The translations under genes were made by a program, and so were the position numbers. The notes below the pieces were generated by a model. That model had not been told where the DNA came from. It did no database searches and was given only the letters and a program-made list of their open reading frames with translations. Source: Nostoc sp. CHAB 5824 (GTDB lineage Bacteria > Cyanobacteriota > Cyanobacteriia > Cyanobacteriales > Nostocaceae). From it: a DNA stretch of 50,570 bases. Location: NCBI RefSeq assembly GCF_020829665.1, contig NZ_JAIVFT010000030.1, forward strand, positions 1 to 50,570. The letters run 5' to 3'. Of this stretch, positions 26,704 to 34,487 are shown piece after piece; position 1 is the first letter of the stretch; every line of letters starts with the position of its first letter.

Positions 26704-27642
26704 TCAACTTTGAGTATGCTCCAGCGCAACTCGATCCCAATGTCCTAAATTGGCTGCTGCTTCATAGGTGCTTTGGAAAAAAGCAAGGAGCATTGCATCT
26801 GGATCGTCAGTTTGTCTCACGGCTTCATAGGGTAGGATAAACTCTTGCATCTCTAAGCTGTAAAAAGCTTCTGTGGGTTGGATCGGGTAATCATGGAACC
26901 CTTCCGGCGTAGGGTAAGCATAAGCGTAAAAAACAGGCTCCACCATTGACCCACCCCCTGGCCAAAAACCGCAGCTACTGACTTCGTGTGAATAGGCTTC
27001 TCGTGTGACCCAATCTGCCATATTCGGAACTCCCCCTGGGTGTTCTGGCGCACGACGACCAGAGAAACGAGTCACAGCAAGATCAAAGCTGCCCCAAAAA
27101 AAATGTACAGGGCTGGATTTACCAATAAACTGGGAACGGAATAAGGTCATGACCCGATCGACTTGCACAAGAATTCGCCAGAACCGTTGTGCATATTCAG
27201 GATCATAAGCTGCGTGTTGATAGTCCTGATCGAACGGGATTGGTTCTGACACTTCTTGCGGCATCGTCCAGATTTGAACTTCAATGCCGATGTCGCTCAA
27301 TGTAGTTAGCACCATTTGGTAAAAATCTACCACAGAGCGAGGAGCCAGTGCAATTCTTTTAGTAATGCCGTCGCTAGTGTCGATTTGTAGTTGGTGGTCG
27401 AGAAAATCAAAGCTAATTTGAAAGTTACGAGTTCCGCAAGGGATTGAAGCGGTTGTTAGTCCACGCGGTGTGACATAAAGAGTAGATTGCCACCAGTGAT
27501 TGAGTTTAGGTGCCAGTGCCAACCGGATTTTACCGATGATTTGCGTCCATAGATGGAGAGTTGCATAGGTATCCTGCCAAGCTGCTAAGGGCAAACTGGG
27601 CCAAACGATGTCAATGGGAGTACTTTGATTAGAAACAGCCAT
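26704..27642 (-). CDS. DUF5996 family protein
   Basis: About 312 residues; I recognise the family by WPSLPLAAWQDTYATLHLWT near the start, IDTSDGITKRIALAPRSV, and VHFFWGSFDLAVTRFSGRRA in the middle. No biochemical function is known to me. No signal peptide. The ATG at 27640-27642 has GGGTG ahead of it; another ATG 15 bases upstream (27657) has no better signal. Soluble and probably cytoplasmic. Neighbours on the same strand are the zinc-finger gene upstream and the SnoaL-like gene downstream. Confidence 0.85.
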   Translation of the reverse strand: MAVSNQSTPIDIVWPSLPLAAWQDTYATLHLWTQIIGKIRLALAPKLNHWWQSTLYVTPRGLTTASIPCGTRNFQISFDFLDHQLQIDTSDGITKRIALAPRSVVDFYQMVLTTLSDIGIEVQIWTMPQEVSEPIPFDQDYQHAAYDPEYAQRFWRILVQVDRVMTLFRSQFIGKSSPVHFFWGSFDLAVTRFSGRRAPEHPGGVPNMADWVTREAYSHEVSSCGFWPGGGSMVEPVFYAYAYPTPEGFHDYPIQPTEAFYSLEMQEFILPYEAVRQTDDPDAMLLAFFQSTYEAAANLGHWDRVALEHTQS

Positions 27643-27712
27643 GAAAATCACCCACATGAGGAGAACATGTTGAAGAAATGAGAAGGAAATCTAGATGAAA
27701 TCAGAATCGCTA

Positions 27713-27988
27713 TCAATAGTTTTTTCCCTGTTCATCTGCAAAACACCATAACCACTGCTCCCCCAATTCAGCCGAACTAACCACTGTATGATTGGTTGCT
27801 TCATAATGACGGCGAGCATGTTGATGCTCAGAAGAATCGCAGCACAGCATTTTGCCACAGGTTTGGCAAATCCGGAGGTGTACCCAGCGGCTATCTATTT
27901 TAATGCACTCTTCACAACGAAATACGGGATAAGCTGCTTTAGAAATCAGGTTTTCTACAGTTAGATTGTTGAGATGTTCGCAGGTCAT
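27713..27988 (-). CDS. UBP-type zinc finger protein
   Basis: A 91-residue protein that is a single ZnF-UBP domain: Cys/His ligands are visible in MTCEHL, FRCEECI, WVHLRICQTCGKMLCCDS and HARRHYEATNHTVV. In eukaryotes this fold binds ubiquitin tails; the bacterial proteins are stand-alone with unknown ligands. The ATG start is at 27986-27988. It lies 55-70 bp upstream of the DUF5996 gene in the same direction. Confidence 0.9.
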   Translation of the reverse strand: MTCEHLNNLTVENLISKAAYPVFRCEECIKIDSRWVHLRICQTCGKMLCCDSSEHQHARRHYEATNHTVVSSAELGEQWLWCFADEQGKNY

Positions 27989-28101
27989 AGTTTTTTGGTA
28001 TTCCTGGTAGGAGACAACGGTGAACAGTTGGTCAAATTCTGATCGGTTAGCGCCCTTGTTTCGGGGATAAGCGATTGTCTGTTGTTCATCTCAACCATCA
28101 G

Positions 28102-28848
28102 CTAGTCGCGCCCTGCCGCAATTATCTTTTCTGCCAAGCCGACCGGGTTGGAAAACATCACCTCATGACTACCGGACATTTGCACGAACCGAAATAGTCC
28201 CAAGCGGCTAGACATTCTGGGATGCCAACCCCAATCGCCTTGAGGAAGGACGTTGTCTTCGGTACAGTAGAGGTAGCTTTTGGGGATGGGCAGCGAGTAA
28301 AACTGCTTCAGGTCTAACTTGTCAAGCCACGGTTGATACGGTTCAGGCGATAATTGTGCGTAACTCGATCGAGCCAGTTCAAGATCAGCGTCGTTGATAA
28401 ACGCTTCTCGCCAAATCTCAAAAGGTAGCATCACCGTATGATCGCCCGATTGTCTCGCTAGCTGATCGGATAACGCTTGAGAGTGCGGTGGGGTGTTATC
28501 GTTGAGGCTTTCACCATCATTGAGGACAAAGGCATTGAAGAAGATGAGTCGTCGAATGCGTTGCCTTTGGCCGGCGAAGCCATCGCTGATTGCTTCAGCA
28601 ACTTTGGCAATAATTGTCCCACCGAAACTATGTCCGACTAGAACGATATCGTTTAAGTCTTTACTCACAATGTAATCGACGATCGATTGCGTGCATTGAG
28701 CATGGTTGACGTTTTTGTTCACGCCTTTGCCATGTCCAGCGATCGTGGGCGCAAAAGCATTATGTCCCTTTGCTTCTAGTTGATCAATAACTGCCTGCCA
28801 AGCAGAACCATCATGCCAGGAGCCATGAACTAAGACAAAAGTTAACAT
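28102..28848 (-). CDS. Alpha/beta hydrolase
   Basis: A 248-residue alpha/beta-fold hydrolase. Oxyanion-hole region FVLVHGSWHDGSAW (residues 4-17), nucleophile elbow VGHSFGG (about 71-77), acid near YCTEDNVLPQG and the catalytic His in SGSHEVMFSNP. It resembles the salicylate esterase-like group that starts MTTFVLVHGAWHG. Substrate unknown. AGGAGGGATTCT lies just upstream of the ATG, a strong ribosome binding site. Confidence 0.92.
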   Translation of the reverse strand: MLTFVLVHGSWHDGSAWQAVIDQLEAKGHNAFAPTIAGHGKGVNKNVNHAQCTQSIVDYIVSKDLNDIVLVGHSFGGTIIAKVAEAISDGFAGQRQRIRRLIFFNAFVLNDGESLNDNTPPHSQALSDQLARQSGDHTVMLPFEIWREAFINDADLELARSSYAQLSPEPYQPWLDKLDLKQFYSLPIPKSYLYCTEDNVLPQGDWGWHPRMSSRLGLFRFVQMSGSHEVMFSNPVGLAEKIIAAGRD

Positions 28849-28919
28849 AGAATCCCTCCTTCTAGATGTGATCTGAAAATCAAGCTCGTCTGTTCTCTCT
28901 TGTTCTCTCTTGAAATGGG

Positions 28920-28988
28920 TCAGTTCGCTGTGTATCCGCCATCGATCATTAAGGATTGTCCAGTGATGTAGCCGGATGCGTTTATGCC
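28920..28988 (-). pseudogene. SDR C-terminal fragment
   Basis: The minus frame reads ASGYITGQSLMIDGGYTAN and stops at 28920-28922. This is the invariant C-terminal block of short-chain dehydrogenases (YVTGQ-x-x-x-DGG). The rest of the gene is missing. Confidence 0.75.
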
Positions 28989-28992
28989 TCGT

Positions 28993-29091
28993 CTATAGCG
29001 CGGTTGCAGCACAATCGATGAGCTTGGCAACAGCATCTGCATGGGCAACCATCACAACATGGGACGCGCCATTCACTACAGCAGTACTCAT
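28993..29091 (-). pseudogene. Alpha/beta hydrolase C-terminal fragment
   Basis: A 32-residue frame from an ATG (MSTAVVNGASHVVMVAHADA) to TAG 28993-28995. GASHVVMVAHADAVAKLI has the form of the catalytic-His region and last helix of alpha/beta hydrolases. It directly precedes the SDR fragment. The whole 28849-29189 stretch holds only these two remnants. Confidence 0.5.
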
Positions 29092-29189
29092 GATGGCTCC
29101 TAGAGAGTTTCAATGAACATTGACTGAAAACGATGGCTGGGTTTCTTAAGATCGTGATCAATCATCCCTAGCAGTGAGATTTGCATGAA

Positions 29190-29558
29190 TCAGACTGGTG
29201 CATAAATCGTTTCGTCTTCTTTGCGCCAAGCTGGATCAACTAGACAAACGAAAACAAGGGGTTCGTCGCCGTAGTTGTGAAGGAACTGGATGGCATTTGG
29301 AGGAATGTAAACCGCATCGCCTGGTTCAATGCGACGAACTTCGCTATCGATCGACATTTCGCCAACACCGCTAATGATGTAATAAACCTCAGAAGTCTTT
29401 AGAGAATGGGGAATCGAAGTTTCGCCAACAGGCAAGATCGCATGCGCCAAACTGTAACGCAAGTTGATATCTTGTTTGTCAGGATGAAGCAATTCGCGCA
29501 GAACAGTTCCATCTCCAGCGATAATTTCTTCACAGTCCTTTAGTTTTTGGATCAGCAT
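29190..29558 (-). CDS. Cupin-domain protein
   Basis: A 122-residue single-domain cupin. Motif 1 is HSLKTSEVYYIISGVGEMSI and motif 2 GDAVYIPPNAIQFLHN, but the usual first two His of motif 1 are reduced to one His, so metal binding may be altered. The ATG at 29556-29558 is the first Met inside the domain start; the frame is open further upstream and there continues the 3' end of a broken AraC gene, so a fusion or read-through product cannot be excluded. Confidence 0.8.
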   Translation of the reverse strand: MLIQKLKDCEEIIAGDGTVLRELLHPDKQDINLRYSLAHAILPVGETSIPHSLKTSEVYYIISGVGEMSIDSEVRRIEPGDAVYIPPNAIQFLHNYGDEPLVFVCLVDPAWRKEDETIYAPV

Positions 29559-29593
29559 AAGTTTAGGCTTGCAATTACACAATCGGAGCAAGT

Positions 29594-29925
29594 TCAAAAT
29601 CTGTAAATTTTGGACGAGAAATTTGCCTGTTCCACGCGCCGTTGAATCACATACTGATGGGGCGAAATCCCCATCGTTCGCTTAAACAAACTTGCAAAGT
29701 AAGTCGGGCTGATGTTAACTACACTTGCTAGTTCGGCTAAGGATAAATCACAATTCAGATGAGCATGAATGTAATCGATCGCCTGCTGCAATTGGCTGTA
29801 AGTTAAGCTTCTATTCTCAGGCATGATAATTTGTACGACCTCAGAATAGTGGCGCAACAGATGAATCAATAACGCTTGAGACAGAGACAGTATTTTATCT
29901 TTTTCAAAATGCTGTATCCTATTTT
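29594..29925 (-). pseudogene. AraC-family regulator, truncated and frameshifted
   Basis: The frame is open from 29925 without a start codon and reads SQALLIHLLRHYSEVVQI, then the first helix-turn-helix of AraC regulators (LSLAELASVVNISPTYFASL, then FKRTMGISPHQYV). After QRRVEQA the frame goes wrong; adding one base would give KFLVQNLQI, as in the family, joined to the leader of the cupin gene. The second helix-turn-helix and the N-terminal sensor are lost. It once may have regulated this cluster. Confidence 0.75.
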
Positions 29926-29957
29926 ACTTGTTGCTTCCGTAGAGGAAACCTCAAGTA

Positions 29958-30623
29958 TTAGTGTCCACCTGAGGTCACTGGAGGGGTTGTTGCAAGAAGC
30001 TGAAGTTCCCAGGCAAGGGCCACCGCACTAGCACCGCCATGCTCAAGAATAATATCTGATACACCCGCAGATGTTTCTGTGCGTGCCCAGTCACGCTGCC
30101 ATTCAGCAAGTACAGCCATCCAGTTGATTGGAATTGCGCCAGCCTGAACCATACGGCGAACAGCCATGTCATGAGCTTCCGCAGTAACACCACCCGAAGC
30201 ATCGGTAACGATGAATACTTCATAACCTTCACCTAGCGCCTGGATTGCTGGCATTGCGAGACAGATTTCGGTGTAAAGCGCAGCAAGTATAAGTTGCTTG
30301 CGGCCACTTTTCTTCACTACATCTGTAACGTTTGGATCTTCCCAGGTATTGATGAAAGTGCGGTTGATCGGTTTTTGATCAGGAAAAACATCCTGTAGTC
30401 CCTTAATGATGTAACCTCCTCTCTCTTCAATGACTGTGGTAAGGATTGTTGGTACGTTGAACACCTTTGCCGATTTAGCAAGACCAATAACATTGTTAAT
30501 GATCATCGTAGGTTCATGGCTGTTCAAGTTGGTGAACTGATAGGGCTGGTGGTCAATCAGTACCAGGATGCTATCTTCTGGACGAAGCAGTCCTTCTAAG
30601 CCGATTTTTGGATTTTTAGACAT
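29958..30623 (-). CDS. Isochorismatase-like cysteine hydrolase (YcaC type)
   Basis: A 221-residue hydrolase with Asp in LVLIDHQPYQFTN (about residue 24) and the nucleophilic Cys in ALYTEICLAMPAIQA (about 120), between them PINRTFINTWEDPNV. The length and PYQF signature match YcaC-like amidohydrolases of unknown substrate rather than true isochorismatases. No signal peptide. The ATG is at 30621-30623. A rubredoxin remnant with a palindromic site lies 60 bp upstream. Confidence 0.9.
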   Translation of the reverse strand: MSKNPKIGLEGLLRPEDSILVLIDHQPYQFTNLNSHEPTMIINNVIGLAKSAKVFNVPTILTTVIEERGGYIIKGLQDVFPDQKPINRTFINTWEDPNVTDVVKKSGRKQLILAALYTEICLAMPAIQALGEGYEVFIVTDASGGVTAEAHDMAVRRMVQAGAIPINWMAVLAEWQRDWARTETSAGVSDIILEHGGASAVALAWELQLLATTPPVTSGGH

Positions 30624-30672
30624 CGCTATAAGTCTCCATTCAATGTTTACTTTTCAGACACGCCCTAGCGTG

Positions 30673-30685
30673 TGAGTCTGACTCA
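30673..30685. promoter_or_regulatory. TGAGTCTGACTCA palindrome (copy 1)
   Basis: A 13-bp inverted repeat about 50 bp upstream of the isochorismatase-like gene, followed by GTGAATCACA. Near-identical copies lie at 32143-32155 (upstream of the pirin gene) and 36234-36246. It overlaps the stop codon of a rubredoxin remnant. Operator or terminator function is inferred. Confidence 0.4.
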
Positions 30686-30793
30686 ACGGGGTGAATCACA
30701 CAGTTTTTTCACATTCTTCGCGCCACAGACTGGACATAACCAATCTTCCGGCAGATCCTCAAAAGCTGTTCCCGAAGCAATTCCAGACTGTGG
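30683..30793 (-). pseudogene. Rubredoxin, C-terminal fragment
   Basis: Thirty-six residues: SGIASGTAFEDLPEDWLCPV, then CGAKNVKKLCDSPR and stop at 30683-30685. This is the second half of rubredoxin with its second CPxCG iron-binding loop; the first CxxC loop is missing and an in-frame TAA lies upstream. Rubredoxin transfers electrons in oxidative-stress and hydroxylase systems. Its last codons recur at two further places. Confidence 0.75.
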
Positions 30794-30802
30794 TTAAGCG
30801 GG

Positions 30803-31216
30803 TTAAATACTGTCAGAGGTCAGCAACATCATGACATCTGCATGAGCTAACACGACATCGGGGTGGCGTTGAAGCGCCGTGTTATACTTCATGGCAAACT
30901 CATCGCCCGATTCGTCGGGGCTGAGCAGTGTCCGAATGTCACTGTCAATCGCTTCAATTGCCTCTGATGTAACAGATTCATCGGCATGAAGCAACTCATC
31001 GATTTGGATAATCAATTCTGAGACTCGATGCAACCAGGCAAACTGCTCATGACTAATCACCAGTTGTAGCAATTCACCTCTAGAAACTTGCCCTCGAACT
31101 TGCTCATAGGTAAGACGCTCAGTCTCTAGTAAAAGCTTGTGCAGATGCAGTAGTTTGATTCGTAACTCACTCAAGCGTTGATGTTGACTAGTCCAATATT
31201 GAAGTGTGTTAAGCAT
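30803..31216 (-). CDS. Hypothetical helical protein, coupled to pirin
   Basis: A 137-residue all-helical protein (LQYWTSQHQRLSELRIKLLH, EQVRGQVSRGELLQLVISHE). It starts inside the last codons of the pirin gene (8-bp overlap), so translation is coupled. From memory, similar small proteins follow redox-enzyme genes in proteobacteria, but the function is unknown to me. No membrane segment. Confidence 0.7.
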   Translation of the reverse strand: MLNTLQYWTSQHQRLSELRIKLLHLHKLLLETERLTYEQVRGQVSRGELLQLVISHEQFAWLHRVSELIIQIDELLHADESVTSEAIEAIDSDIRTLLSPDESGDEFAMKYNTALQRHPDVVLAHADVMMLLTSDSI

Positions 31217-32102
31217 GAATTCGTCCCATCCTTCCTTCTTGGTAATCGTTGATCGCCTGGGTGATTTCAGCTTCAGTGTTCATGACAAATGGACCATAGC
31301 GCACGACTGGTTCGTTAAGGGGTACACCTGCAATCAGCAGAAGATCTAGAGGACGCTGAGCATCAGCAGGGTTGGAGATCACCACATCTTCTCCATCTTG
31401 AGAAAAGAGCACCATCTGCCCATCATCACCAGGCGCTGGCTCTGTCCCAAACAACCCAGACCCCTCCAGTACATAGACAAAGGCGTTGTACTGGAGGGGT
31501 ACAGGCTGGATCATCGTTGCCCCTGGTTGCAGTGTGAAGTGGAGGTAAGTTATCGGCGTGCGCGTCTGAATTACGGCTTTTGCCCCTAACGCTTCTCCCG
31601 CAATTACCCGCACCGTCACAGACTTATCTTCGGTTTGAGCTACCGGAATGTGAGCCGCTGGAATTTCCTGATAGCGGGGCGGCATCATTTTGTCTCGTTG
31701 TGGCAGATTGACCCATAGTTGAATGCCGTGGAGCCGTCCACCAGTTTGGGTAAACATTGACTCCGGCATCTCGGAATGCACGACCCCGGCACCTGCTGTC
31801 ATCCACTGGACATCACCCGGATTTAGTAGCCCGGCGTGTCCCGCAGAATCTTTGTGTTCTAACCGTCCATCCAAGACATAGCTGACGGTTTCAAAGCCCC
31901 GGTGCGGATGATCGGGTGCACCTTTTGCCTGACCCGGCTTTAGATTAATCGGACCCAACTCGTCGAGGAGGAGAAACGGGTCAAATTCAGAGAAGCTACT
32001 TTTGGGAAAGGGCCGACGTACAAGAAATCCGGCCCCTTCGAGTGTTTCAACGCTGTTGATTACTCCGGCAACGGTTCGAGACGTTTGAGTGGGGACAGTC
32101 AT
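31209..32102 (-). CDS. Pirin family protein
   Basis: A 297-residue double-cupin pirin. The N-terminal metal site is visible: PDHPHRGFETVSYVLDGRLE (His, His), then GVVHSEMP (His, Glu). A C-terminal cupin domain follows (FTLQPGATMIQPVPLQYNAF). Pirins are iron proteins, some with quercetinase activity, others acting as redox sensors. The ATG is at 32100-32102. It shares an operon with the small helical protein. Confidence 0.93.
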   Translation of the reverse strand: MTVPTQTSRTVAGVINSVETLEGAGFLVRRPFPKSSFSEFDPFLLLDELGPINLKPGQAKGAPDHPHRGFETVSYVLDGRLEHKDSAGHAGLLNPGDVQWMTAGAGVVHSEMPESMFTQTGGRLHGIQLWVNLPQRDKMMPPRYQEIPAAHIPVAQTEDKSVTVRVIAGEALGAKAVIQTRTPITYLHFTLQPGATMIQPVPLQYNAFVYVLEGSGLFGTEPAPGDDGQMVLFSQDGEDVVISNPADAQRPLDLLLIAGVPLNEPVVRYGPFVMNTEAEITQAINDYQEGRMGRIHA

Positions 32103-32130
32103 AGAATTGCCTCTTCAGAACTAGACAAGT

Positions 32131-32302
32131 ATGTGTATCATTTGAGCCTGACTCAACGGGGTGAATCACAGAGTTTTTTCGCAAGCCAGAAATGCAGCAG
32201 ATCACTGATTATTCCTGCTGAAGAAAGTCCAGCAACAGGGGATTGATCTGATCAGCGTGAGTCCAGTTGATGGCGTGCGGCCCGCCGGGAATGACAACCA
32301 GC
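32131..32302. repeat. Direct repeat, copy A (hydrolase and rubredoxin ends)
   Basis: This stretch is closely similar to 36222-36390. Read on the minus strand it holds the last about 30 codons of an alpha/beta hydrolase (VVIPGGPHAINWTHADQINP, stop 32209-32211), then a rubredoxin tail (KKLCDSPR, stop 32153-32155) and the TGAGCCTGACTCA palindrome (32143-32155). The hydrolase in the other copy is intact. Confidence 0.85.
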
Positions 32303-32450
32303 CTGAGTGTTGATCGCCCAGCGCAGAATGACGAACAGGTAGGGAGCGGCAATCGATCGTTCGCCAGTGAGCCAGTTTCGTCCGTCGAGATAACCGAGGA
32401 TAGCGACGTTTTCAGTGAGTGAAAAGTGATCGTACTTGCCTCTACTTCGT
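32303..32450 (-). pseudogene. Glutathione S-transferase, C-terminal fragment
   Basis: The minus frame reads NVAILGYLDGRNWLTGERS, then IAAPYLFVILRWAINTQ. This matches the typical GST C-terminal domain (LVGDRFSIADAYLFVMLRW in the family). It is fused out of context to the hydrolase end. No N-terminal thioredoxin-like part is present. Confidence 0.55.
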
Positions 32451-32938
32451 TATCGACAACGAACTCCCCTTGCTATAATGCGTTCCCACAGCAGCTCAAA
32501 AACCGCTTCAACACCATCACTCAAGACTGGCGGCGTCACGAGCGTTAGTCGGCTCTCATTAAGAGTAAAGGTGCGAACTAACGTTGTACCAACGCGATTA
32601 GGAATTGATGCAATTTTGATCTGGTGAGTTACTGTGTTGCCACTCAACGTATAAGTTCCAGCGTAAGCATTGAATGTTGTAAATGCTTGAGCAAGCTCTT
32701 CCACGGGTAAAGATTGCATCTGGGGAGTCAGCGGTGATCTGACCTCCTGACTCAGCGGTGAGCGATCGCTCCTAGAAAACATCACCATCATGTGACCATC
32801 TGATGTGTAAGTGATGTAGCCAACCGGATGAGTTCCATACACGTCTGGAGTCACCGTTCCATCAGCGTAAATGGCGGTTGCAGAAATTAACTTCCAAATG
32901 CCAATTAGCAGATTGTTCTGGATTGATGGTGTAGACAT
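32450..32938 (-). CDS. Lipocalin-like domain protein
   Basis: A 162-residue protein of the lipocalin-like family found in fungi and bacteria (NNLLIGIWKLISATAIYADG, THPVGYITYTSDGHMMVMFS, FNAYAGTYTLSGNTVTHQI). Such proteins probably bind small hydrophobic ligands or are cyclases. The ATG is at 32936-32938; an upstream TTG is less likely. The extreme C-terminus (ARGVRCR) is unlike the family and ends at the junction with the GST remnant. Located downstream of the intradiol dioxygenase gene. Confidence 0.85.
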   Translation of the reverse strand: MSTPSIQNNLLIGIWKLISATAIYADGTVTPDVYGTHPVGYITYTSDGHMMVMFSRSDRSPLSQEVRSPLTPQMQSLPVEELAQAFTTFNAYAGTYTLSGNTVTHQIKIASIPNRVGTTLVRTFTLNESRLTLVTPPVLSDGVEAVFELLWERIIARGVRCR

Positions 32939-32968
32939 AATGTGCAACCATTGCTTGATGATTCTCCG

Positions 32969-33838
32969 CTAGAGAGTAGCGGGTTTCAACACAAAATCAA
33001 ACTCAGTCGTGTAAAACGGTTTACTTTGATTGTGTGCCTTGAGTTCGTCTAGTGCTTCGTGCTTTTGCAATTGAACGATCGCCGATCGCACTGCAAAGGT
33101 CGTATCTGAATCCAGGTGAGGATCGCCAGCAATAAAAATTTGTGTTGTCAGTGGAGTGTACTCCGGAGCACTGAGTTTGAAATGGATGTGAGCCGCCCGC
33201 CAGGGATGCCGTCCCAAGAGTCCCAGCAACTCGCCACATGGACCACTGCTTGGCACTTTGTAACCCAGTGGCACGACGGTTTCAAACATATACTTTCCAC
33301 TCTTGTTCGTTTTGAAACGTCCGCGAAAATTCCCCAACGGCTGAGATGGCTCTTGGACATCATATAATCCTTTGGAATTGGGTTGCCAAACATCAATCAG
33401 AGCATTGGCGATCGGTTGACCGTTCAAATCTAAAACCCTGCCTGACAGGAAAAGCGAATCTCCTTCTGTATCAATACCCAAGCGATCGCTCATCTGCCGT
33501 TCTGGTGCATTCGGCACATACAATGGTCCTTCTAAATTGCTTTCTGTACCACGATGCTTATCTTGCAGTAATTCTACCAACTCTGAGATTCCGAGTAGAT
33601 CTGTTAACGCCTGCATTTCTCCAGCGGGAATCTCCTGAGTGTGATGACTGACCCGGTTGAGAAAATTACGTCCCTGCTGCAACTCTGATTCTGTCAGATT
33701 CACCTCACGCACAAAGTCATGCAAATGTTTAACCAAGCTCGTGTAAATTTCATAGAGTCGCGGGTGAGATTTGCCGCGATCGCCATGATTAATGACGGCT
33801 TCAGTGATAGTGTCAAGTGTGATGTTCTGCACGATCAA
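32969..33838 (-). CDS. Intradiol ring-cleavage dioxygenase (catechol 1,2-dioxygenase-like)
   Basis: A 289-residue enzyme with an N-terminal dioxygenase helical domain (LYEIYTSLVKHLHDFVREVN) and the catalytic beta-sandwich. Likely ferric ligands are Tyr in KGLYDVQEP, Tyr in VPLGYKVPSSGP, and two His in WRAAHIHFKLSAP. These enzymes cleave catechol-type rings between the hydroxyls using O2. The full N-terminal domain favours catechol or hydroxyquinol over protocatechuate. The ATG is at 33836-33838 with AGGAG upstream. No other ring-degradation genes are in the window. Confidence 0.92.
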   Translation of the reverse strand: MIVQNITLDTITEAVINHGDRGKSHPRLYEIYTSLVKHLHDFVREVNLTESELQQGRNFLNRVSHHTQEIPAGEMQALTDLLGISELVELLQDKHRGTESNLEGPLYVPNAPERQMSDRLGIDTEGDSLFLSGRVLDLNGQPIANALIDVWQPNSKGLYDVQEPSQPLGNFRGRFKTNKSGKYMFETVVPLGYKVPSSGPCGELLGLLGRHPWRAAHIHFKLSAPEYTPLTTQIFIAGDPHLDSDTTFAVRSAIVQLQKHEALDELKAHNQSKPFYTTEFDFVLKPATL

Positions 33839-33882
33839 ACTCCTTTTTAGTTACGTGATTAATGATGGTTGTTTTACGGCGA

Positions 33883-34452
33883 CTATCTTGGCAGGGGTGT
33901 CCACTTCGAAAAGTCCGCAAGATGCGCCCAGTAGGCAGTCAATCCGATATAAGCAAAGATGAGAGCTGCCACACTTAACACAATTGCTCCAATAGTTCGC
34001 AAGAGCCGGGTTGATTTGAGAGAGAGGGTTGGTACAGAAAAAATTCCTCCTAAGCCAACGAGAATGAACCCAATTCCTGACAGCAAAGGAAGTTGTGTTA
34101 TTTCCAGGTTTATGATGCGAAAGCCAATTAGAAGCGATACCAGTCCTGCAAAGAATCCATAAATGCCCAGGGTAAATAATTCCCAACCCATTGCCAGAGT
34201 TAGGGAAGTTCCTACAAACAAAATGCCAAACAGAACAGTTGTTTCACCAAAGGCAACATTGAAACTACCAATAATGGGCCAGGTAAAAGTCATGTGTAAG
34301 CCAGTGACTAAAGCGATCGCACCGACTACACCAAAGCCTGGAATCCAGCGTTTCTGATTTGAACTACTAAGACCAAAGTACACATAACTAGCTAACAGAG
34401 TGAGTCCAGCTGCTAGGTTAATGAGCATGAGTGAAATGTAATCGATAAACAT
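33883..34452 (-). CDS. DUF981 family membrane protein
   Basis: A 189-residue membrane protein of about six helices (LINLAAGLTLLASYVYFGL, GFGVVGAIALVTGLHMTFTW, LFGILFVGTSLTLAMGWELF). I recognise DUF981. The ATG at 34450-34452 has AGGGAG at proper spacing; the longer frame from 34491 is not needed. Function unknown. It lies 45 bp upstream of the dioxygenase gene, so the two are probably co-transcribed. Confidence 0.85.
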   Translation of the reverse strand: MFIDYISLMLINLAAGLTLLASYVYFGLSSSNQKRWIPGFGVVGAIALVTGLHMTFTWPIIGSFNVAFGETTVLFGILFVGTSLTLAMGWELFTLGIYGFFAGLVSLLIGFRIINLEITQLPLLSGIGFILVGLGGIFSVPTLSLKSTRLLRTIGAIVLSVAALIFAYIGLTAYWAHLADFSKWTPLPR

Positions 34453-34487
34453 TATATCTCCCTGCAAATGTTCGGTTTTGTCACCGT

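Noticed and set aside
33851..34186. 111-residue minus-strand frame inside the DUF981 gene
   Set aside because: It is another frame of a clear six-helix membrane protein with a good ribosome binding site.
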